DNA of 64,000 nucleotides, taken from the NCBI RefSeq assembly GCF_030463535.1, contig NC_132891.1, positions 7,283,122 through 7,347,121 on the forward strand, read 5' to 3'. The notes under the pieces were generated by a model, which saw nothing but the letters and a program-made list of their open reading frames with translations, did not search any database and was not told where the DNA came from. Below, one piece after another: positions 12,446-39,600 of the stretch. Made by a program: the position numbers and the translations under genes. Each line of letters opens with the position of its first letter. Position 1 is the stretch's first letter. This DNA is from Salminus brasiliensis (lineage: Eukaryota; Chordata; Actinopteri; Characiformes; Bryconidae).

Positions 12446-12585
12446 GGCAAATCCAGGTCCGGACCGTACAAATCCACTCCAGGATTGTGTTCCAACTGCC
12501 TGGATGGCTCTGCTGCAGCAGAGCCATCCAGGCAGTTGGAACACAATCCTGGAGTGGATTTGTACGGTCCGGACCTGGATTTGCC
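12446..12585. repeat. Perfect 140-bp palindrome (two 70-bp arms, no spacer)
   Basis: Bases 12446-12515 are the exact reverse complement of 12516-12585, with the centre at TGCTG/CAGCA. I compared the two arms base by base and found no mismatch. Symmetry stops abruptly at both ends (12445 and 12586 do not pair). It lies in asb8 intron 1, about 165 nt downstream of the exon 1 donor, so the pre-mRNA could fold into a 70-bp hairpin. The arm wording resembles the 'lesser' fold-back elements common in fish introns. A very young fold-back insertion or an assembly artefact are both possible. Confidence 0.95.
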
Positions 12586-12840
12586 TTGGGTTGTTAGCTA
12601 GCTGCTTCTGCTTTCTCCTAGAGGCGAGCCGCTGACTTTAAACGAGTTAATATTGCACCAATTAACTCTAACGTGCAGCGCTGAATCTATTTATGCATTT
12701 ATATAACGACTTATATAATTAGAGAAAATATCATAGCAATAAAAGCATACCTTCGAGGTCTGTCTGCTTACAAGTTTCAGTCTGCGAGTCCAACCCAACC
12801 TCCCTCGACTCTGCTCAACAACAACACGGCCATGGAAACG

Positions 12841-13172
12841 TCACTGATGGGAAGTGACTTAGCTAGCTACCAAATCTGCATCCCCCCGGCTCTTCACACA
12901 CTTTACTTTACTTTACACACAGCTAGCTGCTGCATTCACACGCTGTTCTAAGGTCTAAGGGCTGAAAGGGCTGAATTCCTACAAACACAGCTATAAATAG
13001 GTTCAGATATCCCTCCACGGAGGCGACAACGTTCTCCACATACCAAGTCGTGGGCTCCAAATATAGTCAGCACATGGCCGCCTGCTCCTCTAAACACACA
13101 GGACCAGGACTGTACATTGAGTGACTGTACACTGAGGGTGAGGGTGTTAATGAAGCAGAACCCCCCCCAGTC

Positions 13173-13227
<55 letters not shown>

Positions 13228-13247
13228 CTCTGGAAAAAAACCCTGAT

Positions 13248-13302
<55 letters not shown>

Positions 13303-13658
13303 TATGGGAGGAGTGGGATATTTTTTATCCAGTGAATTTCATAATATAATATATTTCCTTTATAAAATCATCATGAATCCTGCTTCTGAGGGTCTTAGTG
13401 ATTATCCAAGGTGAAGCAGAACCCCCCCAGTCGACACACACACACAGCTCTGAAAAAAAAACCCTGATCAACATATATATATATATATACTCATATGGGA
13501 GGAGTGGGATATTTTTTATCCAGTGAATTTCATAATATAATATATTTCCTTTATAAAATCATCATGAATCCTGCTTCTGAGGGTCTTAGTGATTATCCAA
13601 GGTGAAGCAGAACCCCCCCAGTCGACACACACACACAGCTCTGGAAAAAAACCCTGAT

Positions 13659-13726
<68 letters not shown>

Positions 13727-15789
13727 TATATATATATATACCCATATGGGAGGAGTGGGATATTTTTTATCCAGTGAATTTCATAATATATAATTTCCTT
13801 TATAAAATCATCATGAGTCCTGCTTCTAAGGGTCTTAATGAAGCAGAACCCCCCAGTCGACACACACACAGCTCTGGAAAATAATCCTAATATATATATA
13901 TATATACCCATATAGGAGGAGGGGGATATTTATATCCAGTGAATTTCATAATATATTATATTTCCTTTATAAAATCATTATAAAATTACAATATGAGAGA
14001 ATATTAAACAGATCATATCTTAATGTTAATATTTAACGAACATGCACTTACATTTAGGTAACATGGCAAAAACTAGTTTCACAGGTACAGATACGGAGTA
14101 AAATGCAGTCGGATTATCCAAGGTCTTCCTTTTTAAATTTAATAAATGGAGGTTTAATTAAATATATCACATCATTTCATTAAATTTAATATATGCCAGA
14201 TATATAAAAAAATCAAGTTTTTTTACACAATTCTTAGCTATTGTCATACATAGCAAAAATATACTTGATTAAAACAAATATATATATTATTAATATATAT
14301 GTCTTTTTTTCCTCCTTTCTTCTCTTTATTTAAAAAACACATATGACTATTTTTTTTGTCAAACAACATTTAAAGGGAAAGTGTATATTATGGACTGCAC
14401 AATTTCTGGAACAAAATTCCAAGTATGTACTGATGAGGCCAATATTAACCTCTACTAAAGCGATGGAAAGGTCAAAGTGTAGAGCAACATAGACAAAGTA
14501 TCCTTAAAATGTATTTATCAAATGTTAAATAAATTACAAATACTTTTACTTTTTATAAACATATATTTTGCATATACTATATTAGTCAAAAATAGTATTT
14601 GTTTTATTTCTCAGTTTAAAAACAAGATATGAGAAAACAAGAATGATCCAACGGCATCTTTACTGTGTATCCTTACCCATGACATTTGGTTTTGCCATTT
14701 GAAACGTATATTTATTAACTTTCAGATATGCTAAATAGCTGCGTTTAATATTTCCCAAAATATTTAAATATGACTGTATAGGAAAACAGATTTGCTTTGA
14801 CGCACTAAATTCTGAAATATCATTTTACTGTGTGAAATGTACTTTGGAATGAAATACAATGTATCTAAAATGCATTTCAAATGTACAGAAATACATGGTT
14901 TTTCTTTTATTCCATATGAGAGGTAAGAAGCTTCTCATGATCCAAAATATAAAAGATCATCAGTCTAACATGGTGGAGGTAGTGTCATGACTTGCAGAAC
15001 TGACAAAAGGCAGCAAGCCGCCATCAACCCCTTGCATATTGAAAGAAAGCCTCAGCCCCTACATATTTAAAAGCTAACCCCAGAGTGGGTTTCTGGGAAC
15101 ACCAGGCAGCCTATATTAAAGCTATGGTACAATACAGTGGCTGTTGATGATGTAGGAAGGGTTGGATCTCATCTGACTCCAATCTCTGGACCAAGCAAAA
15201 AGCCCAGATCAGGTGCAATGCGGCAGGGCAACGAGTCCACAGGACTGAAGGACTGCTGTGTGGTTCGTCTTAGTGGTTGTGAACATGATGTTTTCCCCAC
15301 CTGGCAGAGAGCGACGCATACATCAGGCATTTCAGAAGAAACACTTGTTACACTTTGATGAAACATGACTGAAAATAAACCTAGTCCTTTATGGAGTATG
15401 GAGTATGGGAATGTGTTGCTCCTCGGCTCCCCCTACAGTTGGGAAGTTGAATTTAGATTCATTTTAACACTCAGCTCTTTATCCACCAGCAAACCGCCAG
15501 AGAAGAAATATTGGCCCTGAAGCAAAACGTCTTCACTCCAAAATGCATCCAGGTATAAAAACCTAGTAACCACACTTCGTAAGAAAATTTGATTTGATTG
15601 AAACAAAAAAAAATAATAAACAACGGTAAATGAATAATACATTTCAGAGCTAAACCTTCGAATACTAGCCTTCAAGCACAGAGTGTCCAGAGTCAGTCAA
15701 GGGCAACGCAATCGATTCACACTCAGATTGTTAGTAAAAGTCAAATCAAGACAAAATGTGTCAATAAATGAACTGAAACTCTAAGCCCA
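12841..15789. other. Intergenic region between asb8 and larp4
   Basis: Outside the tandem array this is AT-rich DNA without recognisable exons or mobile elements. Confidence 0.5.
13152..13985. repeat. Four-unit tandem array with embedded (CA)n and (TA)n
   Basis: Units start at GAAGCAGAACCCC: 13152, 13413, 13604 and 13840. Each unit runs (C)n, AGTCGACACA(CA)n, GCTCTGGAAAA, CCTGATCA, (TA)n, CATATGGGAGGAGTGGGATA, then CAGTGAATTTCATAATATA. Unit length varies (about 260, 190, 235 and 145 bp), mostly through the embedded microsatellites. Confidence 0.9.
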
Positions 15790-18700
15790 AAACAAAATAA
15801 TTTATTTTCTTTTTGACATTTTTTTATGCAGACAGCTAGAATTTAGTGTCTCCAACACGTTCAATCCATCGTTAAATTCTTCCCTTTACCACACCACCCC
15901 TAAAATCAATTAACAGTAATACCCCAAACATTAAGGAGAATGCTATTCCTGTAGATTTCAGCAAGCCTTTCAACATCAATATCATTATCTTATGCTTCTA
16001 TGATTTCACATTACAGAACAGTAAGATTTTTTTTTTAACAAGTTAGTGCATTTTTGTTTTATTACACTAAACCACTAGCTGCTCAAATTCATTAATAAAA
16101 AGAAAACAAAACAAAAAATAATGTATAAACAATAAAAGCCCCAGTGATTCGTTATTTACTGCATTACTAAGCCTCTAGTAAATGCATCAAGTATTTTCTC
16201 TCTGCTGAAACCTCAAAAATATACAAATGTTAAATCTGTGATTCTCTCCCAATGTCATTTTTGTACATAGTCAGGAACCTGGCCTACATGGATTGGGATG
16301 AGAGGCAGGGGGAGGGGGGCAGCAGGATTAAAATAAATTAAAAGAAATAATTTCATAAAAGCAATACTTACAATGAATTAAACAGCAATACTGCATATTC
16401 ATCTGATTACATTGTATGAGGGTTTAATTTTTTTTTATATAAACAGCACCAGTTCACCTTCACATCATTTTTTCTTTTTTGGCGGTGACAGAGTTCCTGC
16501 TTCCAAAAGCGCACTGCCCAAAGGGTGAAGTCCAAGACAGAACTCTCACCAGGTTGGGGGCCGTATATACGAAGCAGCCCTCTTATCCATGTGCTTTAGT
16601 GCAGACTCCAGATTCAGAGAGTAAAAGCTAGTCTAGATCAACGGAGTTCAATGCAGCTTGTAATCTTCCCACCCGCGATCATGAATGCTGACGTCTTCAG
16701 GTATCTTGCATGGAAAGGTCTGTGAAGAAATTTCAGATATTGCTCTAGCTATCTGAACAGAGAAGCAAGCAGCAGAGCTTTCCTTTTCCGGATTTGGTGC
16801 CACTCAAGTGAACCACTCAAAAGTTTAGAATCTAGGAGGGACACAATAAGCAAAATACTAAAGCATGATTTTTTTTGTCCCCTGCCTCACAGAAACCCGT
16901 TTGGTTGGAAATGCAACATTACATGAAAGGACTGATGTAGAATAAATGAACGACACCAACAACGTGCGACAATTCTTCTGGCATGGAAAAGAATGAATGC
17001 ATTCAGACATGTTCTTCCAGCAAGGGAATCCAGTACAACGTTTCAACAGCCTTCGAGAACCATCTCTTCTTCAAACAGCCTACATCATGTCTCTCAGTTG
17101 GGAAAGAAGCACAGTCATGCATAATCGGACCTCCAGACTGCTCATGAAGTCATTTAGATAGATATTTAGATCAGGTAATCAAATTAGCTCAATTTACTGG
17201 TGTAGCCCAAGTTTTGTACACACTGCAGCCCGGAGACTTTGTCATACTATCAGGTTCCTGACCTGTACCTGCAGTCATTTGCATCATCTCTGGTCAAAAG
17301 CAAAGCAAAGAAACTAAAAGAAATGAAATAAATCGGGTCATTTCTGGACATTTCTATATTCAAAAATTATTATTATTAAAAATGAACTGCCCAGAATTTC
17401 ATGATGGATTATCAACCAATTTCTGCTCTTTTAGCTACAACTGTGACAATATAAAGGATATTGACATCACTCAATTAAATAGGCTTCAGGTTCTCCTGAC
17501 CTACATCACTATGACAAATCTACTAAGCACAATAGTTACTCATCATTAATTATTCATACTGAATGTCCTGATTTTGAGAAAAGAGGAAAAATGTCACCCA
17601 AAATGAAACTAAAAAGCAGCCATTGGCTTAGTCTGTCTTTCATTAGCCCAAACCAACATAAATGTTGTAAACACGCCATGTGCCTGCCTGATTATCAGGA
17701 AATATGAGCTTGCTCAGAAGCCATTCTGGGAGGATAATGCACAAAATAAAGGAAAAAACAAAAACAAAAAACAAAACCAACTCTAAAACATGAGATGACA
17801 CTATGTACACGACTGTGGTCGTGATCTTTCACAGGCTATTGGTTACTCAAGCTAGCTTAAAAAAAAAAAAGCCTTTCGCAAACCAGCGATCCAACATCAC
17901 TGCATTATCATTGGCAAACTTTGACCTTGAAGTGATGTATATGAATCATTACCGAGGCTCAACAATCCAACAACTCGTTATACTGCGCTTTACAACTGTC
18001 TAAATACCGGCTCTTCGATTCCAGAAGCATACTGTAATCAACAGCTAACGGCATGCAAATTAACGCAGAGAAAATTCCAGACCAACCGGTCCAAACCTCA
18101 CTGTTGCACCTAGCTAATTCTCCAATCCACTCAAACACACTTTTGCATGTTCTAGATGGGTTCTAAACCCCAAAACTGATTAAAAATCAACACTACTGCA
18201 AAAACACCACATCCTTCCACTCAAAAGCTCATAAGTTCATGTACATTTCCCCCCACTCACTCCACACCACTTCGCATTCCCAGTGCCCTGCAAATGCAAA
18301 CTAAGGAGAAAAGCCACCTTCAAAAAAAGTAAAGAAAAAAAAAAGTAAAAACACAAGATCAGATGAATCATTGCATGTCAACGTGATATCTTTGTATAGG
18401 TACATGACATACAGTATGCATGTTCCTTATTCTTCTTAGTGCATATGTTTTTTGCAGATCACCATTATCTCAGCTCATTAGCACTGAGCACTGGGCTGTT
18501 ACAGTGCCCTGGGTCCCACCTCTCCCCAGCTGGATAAAAGGCCCTCTTCTCAAGAAGAGAAAAAGAAAGAAAGGAAAAAGGGAAAACAAAAAAAACAAAC
18601 AACTTAGCTTTGATTTACATTCTGAGGGGACATTGTCAAGTCAGAAGCTCACATTTTGTTTCCTATATGATGACCTCCTTCAACTAGCTTATACTAGCTT

Positions 18701-18919
18701 CCAATGATCTCATGCCCGCATGTCCCAGTCTGTGCATTGTCATGTCATTAAATTTTTTTCCCCCCTCTGGATGTGCTCCAGGCAGGAGAGGTGGCTACTA
18801 TTAGATCTTAAACTTATTTCATCTCTTTAATATATATATATATATTTATATTTATATATATTTATTTATATATATGCATGTGTATATATTCATACATTTG
18901 TAAGGATTCTGCTTAGTCT
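15790..18919 (-). other. larp4: Probable long larp4 3' UTR
   Basis: About 3 kb of unique, AT-rich sequence follows the larp4 stop with no recognisable transposon and no convincing reading frame. A minus-strand AATAAA hexamer lies near 15800. Mammalian LARP4 also has a long 3' UTR. A (TA)n-rich tract occurs at 18830-18890. Assignment to the UTR is inference; transcript data would settle the end. Confidence 0.35.
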
Positions 18920-34480
<15,561 letters not shown>

Positions 34481-34650
34481 CGGCCGCTCCCTGGCTCTTA
34501 CTCTCGCTGCGTCGCCTCCGTCTTCCTCTCCCCGGCCGGGCCCCCACGTGTGTGTCACCCACCCCCTTTTCTTGATCACTATTCCCAGCTAGCTAAGGAG
34601 TTACTCGGACTAATATAACCGTCACTGCGACCGCGACCGGCGTCCTAACA

Positions 34651-36109
34651 GCCCGGGACGTCCACTTTTAACTTCCCCAGCTGGTTGTGATCGCTAAGCT
34701 AGCGCGCTATGTCGCTACGTCGCTACGTCGCACACTACGAGCTGGCTGGCTAGCTAGCTAGCTCCTCTGCTAACAGGCTAAGCGGGCTGCTCAGTGCATC
34801 GATGATGATGATGATGGTGGTGGTGGTGGTGGTGGTGGTGGTGGCGGCAGCAGCAGCGATGATGATGATGATAATAATACGAAGCAACCAGGCGCGGACG
34901 CGTGCGAACAGCCACGACAACTAGGACAGCGGACGAAAGCACGACAGAGTAGCAGATCCGTCTCTAGCGCGTCTTCCTCTCCAGTAACTCAGGCGCCAGA
35001 GCCATGCGGCGCATTCCTGAAGGGGCAGCCCGAGCGGACACAGCGGACACGCACCTTCTCTCCGAGCGGGCGGACATTAATGCGCTCCGCCACCGTCCCA
35101 GCTTCCCCAGCGACCTCCTCTTGCCCTCTGATGTCTTTCTTTAACATCCGGTTAGCGAAAAAACAAATGGCTAACTGAACCATTTTCTACAGTAAAAGTG
35201 CTGTTTGATGGACGAGGCGTTGTTTTAGGAAAGGATGTTTTGGCCAAGAAATATAAAATATATATTAAAAAAAAAAAATGAGTAAGAGACAGGTGCATAC
35301 AGGGTATTTCAGGGCAAAAAAATAAATAAATAAATAATTGTGTTGTTTCCTGGATTTAATAAGTCATTCTCCTAATTTAATACAACGTTCCCTCGATATA
35401 ATCTATAGTCTATTCCCTCCGTTTAATTAATACAAGCTTTTATTAAATAAAAGCTTAATTAACAGCAATCCCTTTGAACCATGTTCAACTGTCCCTTTTA
35501 CCACATTCACACCACATACATCAACTTAAGAGAATCACATTAAGTGTAGGTGAAATATAATGGCCAAAAACATAAATGCCTGTACGCAGAACAAGATACA
35601 ACCACGTTAATATCTGACTTTAGGCATGATTTAGTCTTGATTTAGTCTCAATTATTTCTTTTAAGAATTGTCTGCACTTGGGTACCGATCCGCAATCCCT
35701 AAATTGCACGTCACTGCCGGTCCAGAGTGTGTTTAAACAGTGAAATCTGGAGCGGCAGCAGTAGGAAACTTTATCAGTAGTCAAATAATTCATGTGGAAG
35801 TTGTTTTGGAGGGCAGGTCATTTAAAATGTGTGAGAAATGGCAAGATTAGAGCTAAGTGCAAGAGTCCGACAGCCAGGGTGTGAAAGTTGGCAGCTCTAA
35901 CAAATGTCAGAACATGTGTGTAGATTCACAGGTGATTTCAGATAGTTACTAACATGGCTATATTACCTTCCTGAACATGGCAAACTCCAGTTCCTATCAA
36001 CATCACTGTAAAGAAATCATCATAGCAAAGTCTGTAAGAGTTTCTACAATGAACCATGTTTACCTTTATCAATTGATTCTGCAGATATTTTGAGGAGGCA
36101 GAAATCCCC
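34651..36109. other. Intergenic region between larp4 and itgb7
   Basis: The left part holds the CpG-rich larp4 upstream sequence with a (GATGAT)/(TGG) triplet run at 34800-34880. The rest is unique AT-rich DNA without exons. Confidence 0.5.
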
Positions 36110-36681
36110 ATTGAGATTATTTTATTAGTCATGTATTACAGCAATCACAGAAATGCCAGATACATTCAGGCAATAGCATGTCTGGGTCTAAAAAATAAAT
36201 TAATCAAATTAAAAAAAGGTAGACAGCAAATATAATTACACTACATACTAATACCCCGGAAATTCTACAGAAATGCAGCTTAGTTATGTTTTTGGAGAGG
36301 GCAATGAAATTCACATTCTTTCTAGTATAATTGAGAAAACTGGGACAGGGCTATAGGCCAGTGTATTGCATGTAGAAAGCTGATATTTAGTTCAGTGATT
36401 TTCTTGCACAACACAATAGGGTTAACCTATCTGTCAATTACCAGGTTTAGTTGCTGTTTGTTTGACAAGGGAAATCGCATAAATCAGCTGGACATATAAG
36501 ACCCAGAACTGGAACTGAATTGTGTTCCACTTTGAAACCAGAGTTGTACTACAAAACGTGACGTAATGTGAAACACGCCTCAGGTTTTTACCCCCACTTG
36601 TTTTAGTTTAGCTTTTTGAAATATTGTTATCAAAATGGTGAATGTTTTTTTAGAAATGTTAGCCTAGCATCCTTCGTTCCT
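36110..36681 (-). other. itgb7: itgb7 3' UTR
   Basis: Sequence downstream of the TAA at 36682-36684 contains a minus-strand AATAAA at about 36121-36126, giving a 3' UTR of about 560 nt. I looked here and on toward 35200 for an exon encoding an integrin tail (HDRRE or NPxY type) and saw none. Confidence 0.45.
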
Positions 36682-39600
36682 TTAAGGCACAATTTGGTAG
36701 TAGATGTTCAGCAGTAATAAGTATGTTAAGATCATAGTGGTTCCCAAAATGACAACTCCTCCTACTCCACTACAGACGATCACTAAGGTCCCAAACATGG
36801 CAGACTGGAAAAGATCTGAAAAGAGAGATCACACATCAGTCAAGGTGTTATGTCGATTATGCTCTTTGTTCAAATCTCATTGGTTCCAGTATTCGCAAGA
36901 TGTCGCACAAGATGTTTGTGTTGTGGCTCACTGTGGTTTTCCCGGTAGAAGATCCGGACGGTCTCACTATTTGATTCCACGTTAAAGAATACCATTTCCT
37001 CATGACATGAAAAGGTTCTTGCATCAGGGGAATGAATGAGCTCAGTAGAGGTACAGGCTTTATCGCAGGTTCTGTTCTCTAATACATTTGACAGTCTACA
37101 CCGAACACAAGCACTGGAGGGGAGAAACAACCAACAGGAAGAAAAAAGATCATTGCTGTTTTAATGGGACAAGGTACCAGTCTGATCTTCCTGATCAAGA
37201 TACAGAATTGGTTTACTCTGTTTATACATGCTCTACCACAAAATCTCATGCAGGCCATGAGGCTTTTTCTTCTATGTCTAGACAACCCGAACACAAGGCT
37301 CTTGGTGTTCTTTCAGGCTTACCCATATTGAAGGCATGGATATAGGGACACGGTGCAGTGCTTGCCTTTGAAACCTGGATGGCAAACGCATTGATTACAT
37401 TCACAGTGCCCATGGTTGCTGCATATGCTACCGTTCCCTGTCTGGCACTCATCTGTGGTGGTAGGACATTCACAGGCAGACCCCTCATAGTTTGGGTGGC
37501 ATTCACAAGTGCCACAGTTACATCGCCCATTTCCTGCCAAGGCAAACAGAAGACAATCAGAGTCAATAGATAAGGTACTCACAGTCCTGAATACATAAAC
37601 TGTGTGTCCAAAAATCACCTGCTTATCCACTAGTTCTTCTGTAAGCAGTATTATTAAAGGACCCTTGCTTTATTGAAATGAAGGAGTTTAAAATCTGGAT
37701 TAAGACCTTGCTTACCACCGCAGATGAGGTTTTTGTGGTGATTGCAGCTGGTGTCATCACACTGGCAGTACTGGCCTCTGTACTGACCGTGGCAAATGCA
37801 GCGTCCACACAGGCAGCTCCCATGACCGCTGCACATGTTTGTGCTGTTAATGGGTGAACATAAAGCATCCATGGACAATATGGAGTCTGCATTCTGCTGC
37901 TTCTCACATTCACACATCTGTCCAACGTAGCCTTCATCACAGCTGTGGATCGAGACACACAAACACCACTTTAACTATTCTAGTAGTACTACTCAAACTA
38001 TTTAAAGTGTTCAGAGATGAAGCCTTATAGTCTCAAAGAATAACCAGCTTGTGTGAAACTATTGTATGGAGCACCATCTTTCCAGAGAACACAGTTCCAC
38101 TGCTCCAATGCTGGGGGGGCTGGCATTAGGCATGGTGCCAATAGGTCCATGTGTATCTGCTCCACAGAGTCCTATTCAATTGGCAATGCTTCTCTACAGG
38201 GACTAAACAACCTGTGTTTGTGCATTTGCACATCTGTGTCAGCAATAGATAGAACTTAAAGAATCTGAATGCATCCGTTAGAAGAGGCATCCACAAAAAA
38301 ATGGAAAAACATTTTTCACAAGACATATAATTCAACAAATCCCACCGTCTCAGACCTTTTAGATATTGTTGCATAGAATTACCTTGGATGACGTGTTTAA
38401 CTTAGACGCCATTCTAAAAAATCAGGAGCTGAGCTTTAAAGATGGTTGAAGGTTTAAAGGAAGACCTGCCTGCAGATGCCACACGTGTACGTTCCATTGC
38501 CATGACAGTCAGGTGACTTCTGTTCAGTGTCGCTGCAATCACAATCACAGATTGTCTCCACCGTCATAGAAAGCTCCTCATTGAGGCCTTGAGGTTTGAT
38601 GATGAAGGATTTGGTGTGGGAGAAACACACTGAACTGCTTACGGTGACTGTGAAATTAATCTGGAAGGGAACAGCAAACTCACAGTTACTGTAGACCCAT
38701 GGCAACTCGAACAGTGTTACTGTTAAAAGTATAAGAACCTTGAGGAACTTTTGGAGGTTCTGTGGAGGAACATTTTGAGATGCTTTGAGGAACTTTCAAG
38801 GAACCTTTTGTCATTTTGTGAACCACTTCAAATAACCTTCAAAGAACCTTCAAAAGTTTCTTATTGATCTTATGTAGTTCATTTACTGTTACATCAGAAC
38901 CTACAAGAAAGCAGATATCCTATCCTGAAAAACTGATTTCAGGAAGGTAGCATCAAGCATCAGGGATTCAGATTGCTTATTTGGAGTAGCCTCATCCATG
39001 CCTTGAGAACTTTGAGAAGGTTTTCTAGCATTATGTTAAAGCTGAGAGCTAAGCAGAGGAACAGCACAAATAGCTGGATCATCCCCCAGCCTCAGAAAAC
39101 AGAAGAGCTGAGTGGATAAAGATTCTTTTTGATGCCAACATCTCAGCTACAGATGACCAACAACAAAAAAAGCTGATGGTCAGGGTGGTTGAAAAGCTGA
39201 TTGTCCAGACATGCTGGTAAGCTAGCTGGTTAATCAACTCCTAACCAGTGTTGTTACGCTTGTTATGCTGGTCATCCAGTGTGGTCACACTCGTCATGCT
39301 TGTCAACCACCGTGGTCGTGCTGGTCAACCGGGTGGGTAATGCTGGTCATGCTGATCAACCAGCATGGTCAAGCTTGGTCAGACTTTTGAACATTTCTTA
39401 AGCTTATTCAGGTTGGTTATGCTTGTAGATCTGCTTAACCATCACCCTCAAACAAAAACATACCCTGTGCTGATCAACAGCTCAGCTGGGCAGGAAGATG
39501 ATAAGACAGCACCCTACTGACCCCAGGAAACAGATAACTTGTGGGTATTATATGTCAGCTTTAAGATTTATCTGAATAAATCATGAAATGTTGCTCTCAG

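Larger units (their letters stand above)
10694..12840 (-). other. asb8: asb8 5' UTR exons, intron 1 and probable promoter
   Basis: Exon 2 begins at 10731, just after a TTTTTAG acceptor, giving 38 nt of 5' UTR before the ATG. A strong donor (AAG/GTATGC on the minus strand, GT at 12749-12750) marks a non-coding exon 1 from 12751 to roughly 12835, at the edge of a GC-richer patch. The 2 kb intron contains a copy of the CACTATATGG transposon family (10918-11318), a perfect NRF1-type palindrome (11696-11707) and the 140-bp palindrome at 12446-12585. The transcription start itself is not visible; its position is inferred from the donor and base composition. Confidence 0.65.

Noticed and set aside
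12446-12585. microRNA precursor
   Set aside because: A perfect 70-bp stem without loop or bulges is unlike normal miRNA hairpins, and the sequence matches no miRNA I recognise. It is kept as a palindrome only.
12352-12635. Apparently related small proteins encoded on both strands (shared CSNCLDGSAAAEPSRQLEHN)
   Set aside because: The identity on opposite strands is produced by the perfect palindrome at 12446-12585; there is no coding evidence.
13152-13985. CRISPR-like array
   Set aside because: The units are tandem copies without unique spacers, vary in length through microsatellites, and lie in a vertebrate genome.
37623-37958. Second frame over the itgb7 EGF exon
   Set aside because: It is an out-of-frame shadow; the cysteine-spaced frame of exon 37716-37942 is the real one.
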